NCBI GenBank assembly: GCA_030606485.1
Contig: JAUWGH010000008.1
Location: 62,001-126,000, forward strand
Direction of reading: 5' to 3'
Source: Promethearchaeota archaeon
Lineage (GTDB): Archaea > Asgardarchaeota > Lokiarchaeia > Sigyniarchaeales > SOKP01
Length of the DNA stretch: 64,000 nt
A program made the translations under genes and the position numbers. The notes under the pieces are model-generated. The model searched no databases. It was given only the letters and a program-made list of their open reading frames with translations, and was not told the origin of the DNA. This document shows, one piece after another, positions 18,840-28,449 of the stretch. Positions within the stretch are counted from its first letter, which is position 1. Every line of letters begins with the position of its first letter.

Positions 18840-20711
18840 ATGACTTTAGAAGGATATACACAAGAAAGAGTTAATATTCATTTAGATACTGGTAAAATTG
18901 AAAAAGGCTCGATTACGGAAGAATTTTGTACCAACTGGATTGGTGGATATGGTTTTGGCGCAAAGGTATTATGGGATGAATTAAAACCTGGAACTGACCC
19001 ATTAAGTCCTGATAATATTTTAGTATGGGCAATTGGACCATATCCCGGAACTTTTCTGCCCACAAGTTCAAAATATGGACTTTTTGCTAAATCGCCCCTT
19101 ACTGGATTGTTCGGATTATCAATATCTTCTGGAAGCATTGCCCAACAAGCAAGAAGAGCCGGTCATAATCTGATTGTATTTTATGGTAAAGCAGAAGAAC
19201 CTGTATATATCATGTTTGATGATGGAGATATCCAAATTCTCCCCTGTAAGGAGATTGATCTATGGGGAAAGGGTGCTTGGACATCTGATGAGATATTGAA
19301 GGAACATTTTCACGATTCAAGACTCTCCGTGGCTGCAATTGGGCCCGCAGGAGAAAAACTTTCCAAGATCGGATGCGTCACAAATGATAGAAACAGACAA
19401 GCAGGAAGAACCGGAATGGGTTGCGTGATGGGGTCAAAAAATCTTAAAGCCTTATGTTTTAGAGGAACAAAAAGCATTAAAGTTGCAGATCCAAAAAAAT
19501 TCTATGTATTAGGAAAAGATTTCGTTAAACGCGCTATTGGAACAGCTACTGCTAAATATAGAGATTATGGTACACCTAGTGGTTTGGCATCATATAACGA
19601 TATGGGAATGCTTGGAAATTATAACTTTAGAGAAGGCTATTTTGATAAAATGGATAAATTCACAGGACAATGGCTTGATGAAAATTTGGTTGTTAAAAAA
19701 GTAGCGTGTAGTCAATGTCCAATTGCATGTGATCATTTAGCAAAGGTTCCTAAGGATCATCCCTTATGGGCAGGAGCAGTTGGAAGTATGGATATCGAAA
19801 ATATATACTCATTAGGGTCAAATTGTGGTCATGATGATTGGTATGCGATAATTAAGGCTATAACGCTTTGTGATGACTTGGGAATGGATACTATTTCAGC
19901 TGGAACAACCGTAGCTTTTGCCATGGAATGTTTTGAAAAAGGAATCATCAAAAAAGAAGATGTTGGATACGATCTATCATTTGGAGATGGAGAAGCAGTA
20001 GTAAAAATGATTGAAGAAATGGGAAATAGAAGTAGCAAAATCGGGGATATCCTTTCCGATGGAAGTCGTGCTGCCGCTAAAAAACTTGGAGGAGATGCAA
20101 TGAAATATTCTATGCAAGTTAAAGGTCTTGAATTCCCGATGTTCGATATTCGTGGTATGTCATGTTTTGCTGTAGGAGCGAGCGTCTCTATAAGAGGAGC
20201 ATGCCACTTACGAAATGGTGCATATGGCTTGGACGCTAAAGGTAAATTCGATCGTTTTACATATGATAAACCATTAGAACGAGGCAAAGCAATTAAAGTT
20301 GTTGAAGATGAATATGGCGTAATCGATTCTCTTATAATCTGTAAATTCACCAGAGGCATTTATGCAGATAAACAGGACCATTGTGATATTTATAAAGCCG
20401 TAACTGGATATGATATGACTCCAAAAAAATTAATGCTTGATGGCGAAGCAATCCATAATTTGGCAAAGTGTTTCAACATTAGAGAAGGTGCAACTAAAGC
20501 GGATGATTACCCACCCGAAAGATTCTTTACTGAAGCACCAACAAGAGGTCCAGCAAAAGGTGTTACACTTAAAAAAGCAGGATATACTAAGGTTTTGGAA
20601 GGATATTATGAAGCAAGGGGTTGGGATAAGGAAGGAGTTCCTACTGATGAAACACTAAAACGATTGGGGTTAGATTTTGTAATTGGAAAACTCAAAGGAG
20701 GTAAAAAATAA
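18840..20711 (+). CDS. Tungsten-dependent aldehyde ferredoxin oxidoreductase family protein
   Basis: A 623-residue AOR-family protein, the length expected for the family. It contains an N-terminal GGYGFGAKVLWDEL segment, the AxGPxG motif AAIGPAGE, and TGMGCVMGSKNLKA for the pterin cofactor. The [4Fe-4S] ligands are CSQCPIAC near 290 and a later Cys in LIICKFTRG. The IHNLAKCFNIREG element is the usual NLxRxFNxREG variant. It oxidises an aldehyde, or reduces an acid or acyl group in related enzymes, with ferredoxin as partner. Its stop codon overlaps the ferredoxin start by one base (TAATG), so the two are translationally coupled. Substrate is not determinable. Confidence 0.88.
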   Translation: MTLEGYTQERVNIHLDTGKIEKGSITEEFCTNWIGGYGFGAKVLWDELKPGTDPLSPDNILVWAIGPYPGTFLPTSSKYGLFAKSPLTGLFGLSISSGSIAQQARRAGHNLIVFYGKAEEPVYIMFDDGDIQILPCKEIDLWGKGAWTSDEILKEHFHDSRLSVAAIGPAGEKLSKIGCVTNDRNRQAGRTGMGCVMGSKNLKALCFRGTKSIKVADPKKFYVLGKDFVKRAIGTATAKYRDYGTPSGLASYNDMGMLGNYNFREGYFDKMDKFTGQWLDENLVVKKVACSQCPIACDHLAKVPKDHPLWAGAVGSMDIENIYSLGSNCGHDDWYAIIKAITLCDDLGMDTISAGTTVAFAMECFEKGIIKKEDVGYDLSFGDGEAVVKMIEEMGNRSSKIGDILSDGSRAAAKKLGGDAMKYSMQVKGLEFPMFDIRGMSCFAVGASVSIRGACHLRNGAYGLDAKGKFDRFTYDKPLERGKAIKVVEDEYGVIDSLIICKFTRGIYADKQDHCDIYKAVTGYDMTPKKLMLDGEAIHNLAKCFNIREGATKADDYPPERFFTEAPTRGPAKGVTLKKAGYTKVLEGYYEARGWDKEGVPTDETLKRLGLDFVIGKLKGGKK

Positions 20712-21208
20712 TGCCAAGACATGAATTTATTGTTGTTGATCCAGATAAATGTATTGGTTGCGAACTTTGCGAAACCGTTTGTTCATTTGTGCACGATGGA
20801 GAATTCAATCCACTTCATTCCAGAATTAAAAGAGTACGCATCGAACCGTTAATTAACATCGCTTTATCTTGCCAGAAATGCGAAGACCCTGATTGCGTTA
20901 ATGCTTGCCCACAAAAAGCACTGGAAAAGAGTGAAAAAGATGGATCAATTTTAGTTGATGAGGATAAATGCTCTGGCTGTGCTTTTTGTATTCGAGCTTG
21001 TCCTTTTGGAGCAATATCCATGAGTACTGAAACTGGGAAAGTTTTAATTTGTGATTTATGTGAATCTACTGAATATGAAGAGCCACAATGTATAGAGTTT
21101 TGCCCTAGAGAAGCAATTTCCTTAAGAACAGTTGATCAAGTGGGAGATGAAAAACGTATCGATGCAGTTAAGAGACTTTTAACAGAACTACTAGCAGGGT
21201 CAAAATAA
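20711..21208 (+). CDS. Four-cluster ferredoxin partner of AOR
   Basis: A 165-residue electron-transfer protein with four Cys motifs: CIGCELCETVC, CQKCEDPDCVNACP, CSGCAFCIRACP and CDLCE followed by PQCIEFCP. This HycB/DmsB-like arrangement binds up to four [4Fe-4S] clusters. The one-base overlap with the AOR gene shows it is the dedicated redox partner. It may connect AOR to the upstream NAD(P)H/CCG chimera. The product is soluble, with no signal peptide. Poly-T tracts begin directly after the stop. Confidence 0.9.
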   Translation: MPRHEFIVVDPDKCIGCELCETVCSFVHDGEFNPLHSRIKRVRIEPLINIALSCQKCEDPDCVNACPQKALEKSEKDGSILVDEDKCSGCAFCIRACPFGAISMSTETGKVLICDLCESTEYEEPQCIEFCPREAISLRTVDQVGDEKRIDAVKRLLTELLAGSK

Positions 21209-21240
21209 TTTTTTTTTTTTCCTTTTATTTTTTTTATTTT
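21209..21240 (+). terminator. T-rich archaeal terminator after AOR-ferredoxin genes
   Basis: A run of twelve T follows the stop codon, and a second T-rich block follows after two C. Archaeal polymerase terminates at such runs without a hairpin, so this probably ends the AOR transcript. Confidence 0.6.
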
Positions 21241-21380
21241 GAAATTAATTAGATTTGAATTCTTTTAAATAAAAAAGATCGATATCAAAATCTTTGTTTA
21301 TTATAAATTAAATTTAAAAAAAATTAAATTAAAAGTTATGAATTTTAGAAAAATTTCAAATTATAATTTTTTAGTGAAAT

Positions 21381-23072
21381 TTAATAAATTTCATCTTCTC
21401 CTCTCTTTTTGGCTTCCTCATCCTTTAAATCCTTTCGAAGTACCTTTCCTACTAATGTTTCAGGCAGTTCTTTTCTAAATTGGATGATTTTAGGGACTTT
21501 ATACGGAGATAGACTTTGTCTGCAGAATTCTCTTATGTCATTCACTAATTCATCACTTTCCTTGTAACCATCTTTTAATACAACATAGGCTTTTACCTTT
21601 TCACTACCAGGAATGTCTGGATTGGGTATTCCTATTGTAGCGGCGTTTGCAATGGCTTCATGTTCAAATAGGATATCTTCAACTTCTCTTGGATAAACTT
21701 TAAATCCACTAACGATAATCATATCTTTCTTTCTGTCTACTATATAAAAGTATCCCTCCTCGTCCATTTTTCCTATGTCTCCAGTTAAAAGCCAATCACC
21801 TTTTTTTTGATTAGCCGTTTCCTCGGGTTTATTCCAATATCCTTTCATAATTTGAGGTCCTTTCATCATTATCTCTCCCGATTCACCTATAGGTATAATC
21901 TTAGTATAATCATCAACATCTACAATTTTAACTTCAGTATCAGGAATTGGAAGTCCAACGGAACCAATTTTTCTTGTTCCCTGTATCGGATTAACATGCG
22001 TTACAGGCGAGGTTTCAGTCAATCCGTATCCTTCAATTATTTTACCTCCCGTTCTTTCTTCAAACTCTTTAAGAACTTCGGGTGGCATAGGTGCAGCACC
22101 TGTATTGCAGATTTTGATAGATTTTAGATCTTTAGCATAATCTTCTAGATCATCTCGTTCTAATAAGCGCATGTACATTGTTGGAACGCCAGGAAACATT
22201 GCTGGTTTAGTTAATCGAATTATTTCAAATAAAGATTTCTCATCACGAGGGTCAGGATTTAAAGCGATGGTACTTGCATTATATATTAAAGAATTCATAC
22301 AAACAGTCATTCCATAGACATGGAATAATGGCAAATTGGTGAGTGCCGTTCCTTTCCCCCTCTCTAGTTCTGAAATATTCCATCTATTGATAGCAACACA
22401 ATTTGATATTAGATTGTAGTGTGTAAGCATTGCACCTTTAGGTAAGCCAGTTGTTCCTCCAGTATATTGGAGCACACAAATATCCTCTTTAGCATTAGTC
22501 TCAAATTTTGGAAGGTTTGGTTTTGTATTATTTACTAATCTTACAAATTGTATAGTTCCAGCTATTTCTGGAGGGTTCCTCGGAGCGTTTGGAATATAAT
22601 CCATTGCATTAGTAATAATTACATGCCTAAGTCGTGTTCTATCTCTAATTTTATTAATTTTATCAAGTTGTCCATCCCATGCAATAATTATTTCTGCACC
22701 AGAATCATTTAATTGGTATGCCAATTCAGGTTCTGTATGGAGAACGCTACATGCTGTGACGATTCCACCTGCTTTTTTGATACCATAAAAACTAAAGAGA
22801 AATTGAGGAAAATTTGGAATCATAATTGCAACAACATCACCTTTCTTTACACCTAAATCAACCAGAGCAGTAGCAAGTCTATCAGCAATATCTTTAAACT
22901 CATTATATGTTATTTTTCTCTTCATGAACCAAATCGCAGTTTTTCGTCCGAAATCTTTAGCGGCATCATCAAGAAATTTATAAATATTATGCTCCGGGTA
23001 ATCTATATGGGAAGGGACATCTTTATCGTAAGATTTCAACCAGGGCTTCTCAGCATAAGGGTTTTCACTCAT
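21381..23072 (-). CDS. AMP-forming acyl-CoA synthetase (long-chain fatty acid-CoA ligase type)
   Basis: A 563-residue adenylate-forming ligase that activates a carboxylic acid with ATP and CoA. The phosphate-binding motif YTGGTTGLPKGAML and the GYGLTETSPVTH motif are intact, followed by LLTGDIGKMDEEGYFYI. The C-terminal domain has DRKKDMIIVSGFKVYPREVE and the catalytic Lys in VGKVLRKDL. Length and motifs fit medium- or long-chain acyl-CoA ligases. With enoyl-CoA hydratase and CoA-transferase genes elsewhere in the window it fits acyl-CoA metabolism. A ten-base A run (a T run on the coding strand) separates it from the HEAT gene upstream, so it is probably a separate transcript. Confidence 0.88.
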   Translation of the reverse strand: MSENPYAEKPWLKSYDKDVPSHIDYPEHNIYKFLDDAAKDFGRKTAIWFMKRKITYNEFKDIADRLATALVDLGVKKGDVVAIMIPNFPQFLFSFYGIKKAGGIVTACSVLHTEPELAYQLNDSGAEIIIAWDGQLDKINKIRDRTRLRHVIITNAMDYIPNAPRNPPEIAGTIQFVRLVNNTKPNLPKFETNAKEDICVLQYTGGTTGLPKGAMLTHYNLISNCVAINRWNISELERGKGTALTNLPLFHVYGMTVCMNSLIYNASTIALNPDPRDEKSLFEIIRLTKPAMFPGVPTMYMRLLERDDLEDYAKDLKSIKICNTGAAPMPPEVLKEFEERTGGKIIEGYGLTETSPVTHVNPIQGTRKIGSVGLPIPDTEVKIVDVDDYTKIIPIGESGEIMMKGPQIMKGYWNKPEETANQKKGDWLLTGDIGKMDEEGYFYIVDRKKDMIIVSGFKVYPREVEDILFEHEAIANAATIGIPNPDIPGSEKVKAYVVLKDGYKESDELVNDIREFCRQSLSPYKVPKIIQFRKELPETLVGKVLRKDLKDEEAKKRGEDEIY

Positions 23073-23174
23073 TTTTCTATTTATACCTCTTATATTGTTA
23101 TTTTATTTAAATGATAGATATTAATTTAATATTTAATTAAAAACACATAAATAGTTTTACTTAAATCAAAACAC

Positions 23175-23184
23175 AAAAAAAAAA
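23175..23184 (-). terminator. Poly-T terminator at the end of the liv-HEAT operon
   Basis: Ten A on the + strand, read as ten T by the leftward transcript, start about 40 bases after the HEAT gene stop. This fits an archaeal terminator ending livHMGF-HEAT. Confidence 0.55.
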
Positions 23185-23223
23185 TGAATACATTTATATT
23201 TTATTTAAAATCAATAATTTTTT

Positions 23224-24564
23224 TTATTTTTCTGTAATATTATCAAGCGCATTTAAAGCAGATTCACTCACATAGTCGTATTTATCATGTTCTAAATTTT
23301 TTAATCCGGTGATGACTTCTGGATTATCAACACCAATTTTTCCTAAGGCTTCAGAAGCTCTCCATCTAACATCAGGTTTCTTATCTTTTAATGACTCAAT
23401 TAAAGCTGGAATTATTTTAGCAGCAGATGGACCAATATTCCCCAGAGAAAGTGCCGCTTCTCGTTTTACTATACTTTTTGAATCATTTAAAGCTTCTTGT
23501 AGAGCAATTATAGCATCTTCTGAATTTGTACCCACTTTTCCCAACGCTCTTGAAGCTTCTACCCGAACTGAACTTTTTGAATCCTTTAATGATTCAATCA
23601 GACTTGGGATTGCAGCTGTTGCATCAATACCTATTCCCCCAATTGCAGAAATAATAAGAATTCTCATTTCCTTATTTGTTACTTTAAGTTCTTTGATTAA
23701 AGCAGGAATTGCTTCTTTACCGATACTACGAAGTGCATCAGCAGCTTTTCCGCGAACATGTTCAACCTTGTCATATAGTAAAAATGATAATTTTTCAAGT
23801 ATTTCAGGATTAGCAAGTTTTAATTCTCCTAAAGCCTCAATTGCGCCCTTTCTAACGATAGGGTTTTTAGAATTTATAACTTCCAAAATGGATGGGACTG
23901 ATTCTTGACCTATCATTGCAAGAGAATCAATAACTCTATATCGTACCCTCCAATCTGGATCTTCAAGTGCCACTATAAGAGATGGAATTGCTCTTGTAGA
24001 ACCTTCACCAATTCTACTTATTGCTTGAGCAGATGCATTTCTAACAGTCCAACCTATATCTTTAAGGCTATTCATTAAGTCGGGAATAGCATTATAGGCA
24101 TCAGGACCTATTTTTCCAAGTGATTTAGCGGCTTCTGTTCGAATTTCTTCATTTTCATCATTTAGACTATTAATTAAATTAGATATTGATTCTTGACTTG
24201 CGAAACCTATTTTTCCAAGAGAAATCACAATTTCTTTTCGAATCGACATTTCTTTATTATTAATATACCTACATAACTCGGGGATGGCATCTTTTGCTGG
24301 AGCTCCTATTTTTCCTAATGATCGCGCAACTTCACGACATATACTCCAATCGTCATCTGCTAAACATTCCGCTAGATTGGATACTCCCAAGGTGGCTTTT
24401 GGACCAACTTCACCTAGTGCTAATACAGCGTTAAATCGAATTGATCTAATCTCACTTTTTAAATATCTGATTATATCATTTATAACTGATGGATCTTTTT
24501 CAACCCGTGCAACCACCAAATCAACTTTAGCATCTCTTAACAAGTTTTCTATAGGTGCTGACAT
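23224..24564 (-). CDS. HEAT-repeat protein, last gene of the liv operon
   Basis: A 446-residue all-helical solenoid built from about thirteen repeats of roughly 31 residues. The repeated core reads like AAKSLGKIGPDAYNAIPDL and ASRALGKVGTNSEDAI. It resembles PBS-lyase-type HEAT repeats, which form protein-binding surfaces and have no conserved catalytic residue. It starts 11 bases after the livF stop and precedes a poly-T tract, so it is very likely cotranscribed with the transporter. A scaffold or regulator bound to the transporter is an inference; HEAT proteins are common in this kind of genome and may act elsewhere. Confidence 0.85.
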   Translation of the reverse strand: MSAPIENLLRDAKVDLVVARVEKDPSVINDIIRYLKSEIRSIRFNAVLALGEVGPKATLGVSNLAECLADDDWSICREVARSLGKIGAPAKDAIPELCRYINNKEMSIRKEIVISLGKIGFASQESISNLINSLNDENEEIRTEAAKSLGKIGPDAYNAIPDLMNSLKDIGWTVRNASAQAISRIGEGSTRAIPSLIVALEDPDWRVRYRVIDSLAMIGQESVPSILEVINSKNPIVRKGAIEALGELKLANPEILEKLSFLLYDKVEHVRGKAADALRSIGKEAIPALIKELKVTNKEMRILIISAIGGIGIDATAAIPSLIESLKDSKSSVRVEASRALGKVGTNSEDAIIALQEALNDSKSIVKREAALSLGNIGPSAAKIIPALIESLKDKKPDVRWRASEALGKIGVDNPEVITGLKNLEHDKYDYVSESALNALDNITEK

Positions 24565-24575
24565 TTTTAACCTCC

Positions 24576-25280
24576 TTATATTCCCAAATAAACCTTTTTT
24601 ATTCGTGGTTCTCTTTCAAGTTCTTCTTTAGTACCTCTAATTTCGATTTTTCCTTCTTCAAGAACATGAATATTATCGCTTACAGCCATAGCTAATACTG
24701 CGTCTTGTTCAACTAATAAAGTGGTTGTACCTTCATGTTTTATTTTTTCAATAGCTTCGAAAATCTTTGTTTTTACTTTTGGAGCCAATCCTAAAGAAGG
24801 TTCATCCATTAAAAGAAGCTTTGGATTAGCCATCAATGCGCGACCTATTGCAAGCATTTGTTGTTCTCCCCCACTGAGGGTTCCTGCTCGCTGTTTCTGG
24901 CGTTCTTTAAGAAGTGGGAATATTTCGAATATAAAATTTAGTAGTTCATGATATTTTTTCTTATCTTTAAGTGAAAGAGCCCCCATTTCAAGGTTTTCAA
25001 GAACGGACATATCATAAAATAATCTTCGACGCTCTGGACAATGTGCTATGCCCTTTCTAGCAATCTGATAAGCTTCCAACTCATCAATCCTTTCACCCAG
25101 AAATATAACTTTCCCCCTATCAGGTTCCTCCAAACGGGATATAACTCGGAGCAGAGTTGATTTTCCTGCACCATTTGGACCAATAACAGCATCTAATGAT
25201 CCTTCTTCAACTGTTAAGTTAATCTCTTCAAGGGCTTTTGCTTTATCATAATAATGGTAAATTTTTCTGATCTCAAGCAA
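24576..25280 (-). CDS. livF: Branched-chain amino-acid ABC transporter ATPase LivF
   Basis: A 234-residue ATPase with Walker A GPNGAGKST, the Q-loop region before HCPERRRLF, signature LSGGEQQ and Walker B LLLMDEPSLGLAP. The HCPERRRLFYDMSVLENL segment is typical of LivF. The start is TTG at 25280, which overlaps the livG stop by 8 bases and is preceded by GAGGTGG-like purines. It powers uptake together with LivG. Amino-acid specificity follows from the family, although related systems import amides, urea and other organic acids. Confidence 0.88.
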   Translation of the reverse strand: MLEIRKIYHYYDKAKALEEINLTVEEGSLDAVIGPNGAGKSTLLRVISRLEEPDRGKVIFLGERIDELEAYQIARKGIAHCPERRRLFYDMSVLENLEMGALSLKDKKKYHELLNFIFEIFPLLKERQKQRAGTLSGGEQQMLAIGRALMANPKLLLMDEPSLGLAPKVKTKIFEAIEKIKHEGTTTLLVEQDAVLAMAVSDNIHVLEEGKIEIRGTKEELEREPRIKKVYLGI

Positions 25281-26013
25281 TTACACCACCTCTACCTAAA
25301 TATGCTTCCAGTACAAGTTTATGATTGGCAACCTCCTGAGGGGTGCCATCAGTGATGAATTTACCTTGATGCATAGCAATCACTCTCGGAACTAAATTCA
25401 TTAATTCGCGTAATACATGCCCTGTAATAAAAATTGTAACACCTTCATTACTTAATCGTCTTATTAACGCATGTATATGTTCCTGTTCTTCATAAGAGAG
25501 ACCACTAAATGGTTCATCAAGAAGAAGTATCTGGGGATTAGTACCAGCAGCTTTACCAATCTCAAGTCTTCTCAAATCACCGTGAGGTAATATAACTGGT
25601 GGGAACCTAGCTTTATCTATAAGTCCCACTTCGGAAAGAATTCTACTCGCGTACTGGTCAATTCCTACTTTCTCAGCAGCCTTCTTACCTCTTGGTGAAA
25701 GACATGCAACAGAAACATTATCAAGCACTGACATATAATGAAATGATCTAACTAACTGAAATGTTCTCACAAGACCCAAATTTACAATTTGAAAAGGTTT
25801 TAACCCAGTAATATCCATCCCATCAAATCTGATTGAGCCCGAGTTAGGTTTTTCAAATCCAGAAATTAAATTAAAAACAGTAGTTTTGCCAGCACCATTT
25901 GGACCAATAAGCCCTACAAATTCTCCTCTTTGTATTTCAAAACTGAAGTCGTTAACAGCTGTTAATCCTCCAAACTTTTTCGTTAAATTTTTTATTTCCA
26001 AAATTACTCCCAT
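25273..26013 (-). CDS. livG: Branched-chain amino-acid ABC transporter ATPase LivG
   Basis: A 246-residue ATPase with Walker A GPNGAGKTT, then a LivG-type GLVRTFQLVRSF Q-loop. The signature loop is variant (LPHGDLRRLEIG), and Walker B is LLLDEPFSGLS. The C-terminal VLEAYLGRG ending is characteristic of LivG. It ends with TGA, an ordinary termination use of UGA in this genome. It lies 44 bases after the livM stop and overlaps livF, confirming one transcript. Confidence 0.88.
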   Translation of the reverse strand: MGVILEIKNLTKKFGGLTAVNDFSFEIQRGEFVGLIGPNGAGKTTVFNLISGFEKPNSGSIRFDGMDITGLKPFQIVNLGLVRTFQLVRSFHYMSVLDNVSVACLSPRGKKAAEKVGIDQYASRILSEVGLIDKARFPPVILPHGDLRRLEIGKAAGTNPQILLLDEPFSGLSYEEQEHIHALIRRLSNEGVTIFITGHVLRELMNLVPRVIAMHQGKFITDGTPQEVANHKLVLEAYLGRGGVIA

Positions 26014-26057
26014 TTTCTAAATCAACTTTTTCTTTTTTTTTTTTATATAATACCTTT

Positions 26058-27155
26058 TTATCTTCCTAATAAGAAATCATAAAATTCTCTTAGATGCTCT
26101 AAAGCTGGTTTTAATATTCCTTGTTCAGCAAAACGGATCATAATTATTAAGATGATAGCGGAAATTAATGTTGGAAAAAACAGAAAAACTGTACCAAACA
26201 TTCCCAAAGGTTTAAATAATTCATTAAATATAACCCAATAGACAAAAGCTCCTAAAACAGAACCAGATATTGTAGCGAGCCCACCTAGTGCTACCATAAC
26301 AATTGCATAAAATGAGTAGAGGGCTAGAAAAACCGAAGGATTTACAGCTCTTGAATTCATCGAAAAAAGTGAGCCTGCAATCCCTGCAAAAAAACCACTA
26401 ATCATAAATGCAATTAATTTATATTTCGTTGTATTAATACCTGAGGCATCCGCAGCCGATTCATCATCACGGATTGCTTTAAATATAGTTCCAACATTTG
26501 ATTTAATAATAATGATTAAAATAACAAAAGAGATTATCATAATAATCAAAATATAGAGGAAAGTTATAATAAGGTCTTCTGACATTGCGGGAAGTCCTGA
26601 GATTCCTTCTGTGCTTCCAAGAATGTCCTTTAATTCCCCCGACATAAATAAATTAAACATAATTAAACTAAATGCCATGGTTCCTAATGCCAAATATGGT
26701 CCTTTTAACCTAAGACAGGGAATGCCAACAAGCAAACCAACTAATACAGCCACAACAGCCCCAATGATCATAGAAAAAAACCAAGGTAATCCAGCCATTT
26801 TAACAAAAGCTGCTGCGACATAAGCCCCTACTCCGAAAAAAACGGAATGCCCAAAACTGACCTGTCCCGTAAATCCCGCCAAGAGATCCCAACTGGCAGC
26901 AAAAATTGAAAAAATCAAGAAAGAAATTAAAATAGTTGTAATGTAATCATCCATAGTAATAAGTGGAATAAGAATCGTGCCAATTATACATAATATAGTT
27001 AAGCTTCCTCTGAAAGTAAAAATCCACGCTTTAAAACTTTTTACTTGATGAGGAATTTCTTTATAAAAATTTCTAGTCGCTCTTGGTATCCCTAGAAAAA
27101 AATTTTTAGAACCCGCTACAGCATTAGAAAGTTTCCTTCTAATTTTTTTAGGCAA
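26058..27155 (-). CDS. livM: Branched-chain amino-acid ABC permease LivM
   Basis: A permease of about 365 residues with an unusually basic N-terminal extension of about 40 residues before the first helix (FRGSLTILCIIGTILIPLI). The fold has about ten hydrophobic segments. The family motif GQVSFGHSVFFGVGAY and the cytoplasmic loop RDDESAADASGINTTKYK are intact. I chose the TTG at 27155: AAGGAGGTG lies about 10 bases upstream, inside the livH 3' end, and the start follows the livH stop by 7 bases. An in-frame TTG at 27182 would overlap livH. Confidence 0.85.
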   Translation of the reverse strand: MPKKIRRKLSNAVAGSKNFFLGIPRATRNFYKEIPHQVKSFKAWIFTFRGSLTILCIIGTILIPLITMDDYITTILISFLIFSIFAASWDLLAGFTGQVSFGHSVFFGVGAYVAAAFVKMAGLPWFFSMIIGAVVAVLVGLLVGIPCLRLKGPYLALGTMAFSLIMFNLFMSGELKDILGSTEGISGLPAMSEDLIITFLYILIIMIISFVILIIIIKSNVGTIFKAIRDDESAADASGINTTKYKLIAFMISGFFAGIAGSLFSMNSRAVNPSVFLALYSFYAIVMVALGGLATISGSVLGAFVYWVIFNELFKPLGMFGTVFLFFPTLISAIILIIMIRFAEQGILKPALEHLREFYDFLLGR

Positions 27156-27162
27156 TTTTTTA

Positions 27163-28026
27163 TTACACCTCCTTCTTTCCAAGCAAACCTTGAGGTCTAA
27201 CTAAAAGCATAACTACGATAACTAAAAGTGGAAATACTGTAGCTAAAGTTGGACTAATAAAAACACTGCAAAAAGTTTTTGCATATCCCATAATAAAGGC
27301 TCCAAGGACACATCCTGAGGTACTTCCCATACCTCCAAAAACAGTAACTGCAAAAGCGCTTAATAGAAAACTCCATCCCATATCAACTGTTATAGCAGAA
27401 GTGGGAGCATATAAAATTGCAGCCATACCCGCTAGAAAAGCAGAGATCATAACAGTTATCATAAGGATTCTATCTGCATTAACGCCCATAAGCAACGCTG
27501 CCTCACGATCTTGGGAAACTGCACGAATTGATTTACCAATCTTTGTTTTGCTAATAAATAATCCAACTAGAAATACAAGAATTAAAGATCCAATTATTAC
27601 AAAAATGAACTGAATTGGGAATGTAACTCCTAAAAACTCTACGCTACCGAAAATAAAAGGAGAAATATAATGTGGTTTAATTCCAGCTATTACTTTTACA
27701 AACTCCTGCATGAAAACGGCAAATGCAAATGTAACAATCACAACTCCTATGTGAGAGTCTTGTAAAGGTTTTATCAAAGCTAGATATACAACACCTCCTA
27801 TACTTATTGCAATAATTAATGAGAGTATTATACTAATTATAAGATTAATATATAAAACCCTAGAGGTTATGTAAAATACATAACAAGTAATTAAATAAAA
27901 AGCACCGTGACCTAAATTTAAAACACCCCCTACACCATACACCAGAGAAAAACCTAAAGCAAGCAGTGCTAATACTGACCCTTGCACTGTTCCAAAAATT
28001 AATACATTCTCAATTTGAAATATCAT
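27163..28026 (-). CDS. livH: Branched-chain amino-acid ABC permease LivH
   Basis: A 287-residue permease with about eight membrane helices. The family pattern includes GVGGVLNLGHGAFYL near residue 35 and SQDREAALLMGVNADRI in the cytoplasmic loop; VTVFGGMGSTSGCVLGAF follows. It pairs with LivM to form the membrane channel. The first gene of the livH-M-G-F-HEAT operon, it is separated from livK by 423 bases, so it should have its own promoter. It starts with ATG at 28026. Confidence 0.88.
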   Translation of the reverse strand: MIFQIENVLIFGTVQGSVLALLALGFSLVYGVGGVLNLGHGAFYLITCYVFYITSRVLYINLIISIILSLIIAISIGGVVYLALIKPLQDSHIGVVIVTFAFAVFMQEFVKVIAGIKPHYISPFIFGSVEFLGVTFPIQFIFVIIGSLILVFLVGLFISKTKIGKSIRAVSQDREAALLMGVNADRILMITVMISAFLAGMAAILYAPTSAITVDMGWSFLLSAFAVTVFGGMGSTSGCVLGAFIMGYAKTFCSVFISPTLATVFPLLVIVVMLLVRPQGLLGKKEV

Positions 28027-28449
28027 ATCAATTCATGCTCATTTAATCGTTATCTATGGTAAAATTTGATATTATTTTTATTACTTTTTATTCAACTTAA
28101 TTCTTTAAAAACGTTTTCTTTTTCTAATTCGATTATTAAGTTATTAATTTATTAACTTTATAAGCTAATTCTTTTAGAGGTTTGTTTATTTTTCTTAATA
28201 ACACTCTTACTTTTCATAAAAATTATTTTAAATCGTTAAATAAATAATTTTAAGGATATAAAAAAGTTAAACAATAAATTCTAATAAGATAATGAAATTT
28301 CATTTCTTTTGAGATCATCTAATTTTTTTAAAAATTTGAACCTAAATTCTGATTTTAAGATAGATAAATTAATAAAAATGGGTAAAAAGAATAGTTGATA
28401 TTATTAATTTAAAAAAAAAATAGAGTTAAATTTGTTTTTCTTGTTAAAT
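28027..28449. promoter_or_regulatory. Spacer between livK and livH, likely livH promoter region
   Basis: A 423-base AT-rich gap with no open frame. On the leftward strand a TTATAAAG-like TATA element occurs near 28156-28163, about 130 bases before livH. A run of ten A at 28411-28420 is best read as the livK terminator. No other repeat or structured element was seen. Confidence 0.3.
28411..28420 (-). terminator. Poly-T terminator after livK
   Basis: Ten A on the + strand give a ten-base T run on the livK transcript, 30 bases past its stop. It suggests the binding protein gene is transcribed separately from the permeases, a common way to make it in excess. Confidence 0.5.

Noticed and set aside
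26020-26057. Poly-T run between livM and livG
   Set aside because: On the transcribed leftward strand it is poly-A, so it would not terminate the liv operon.
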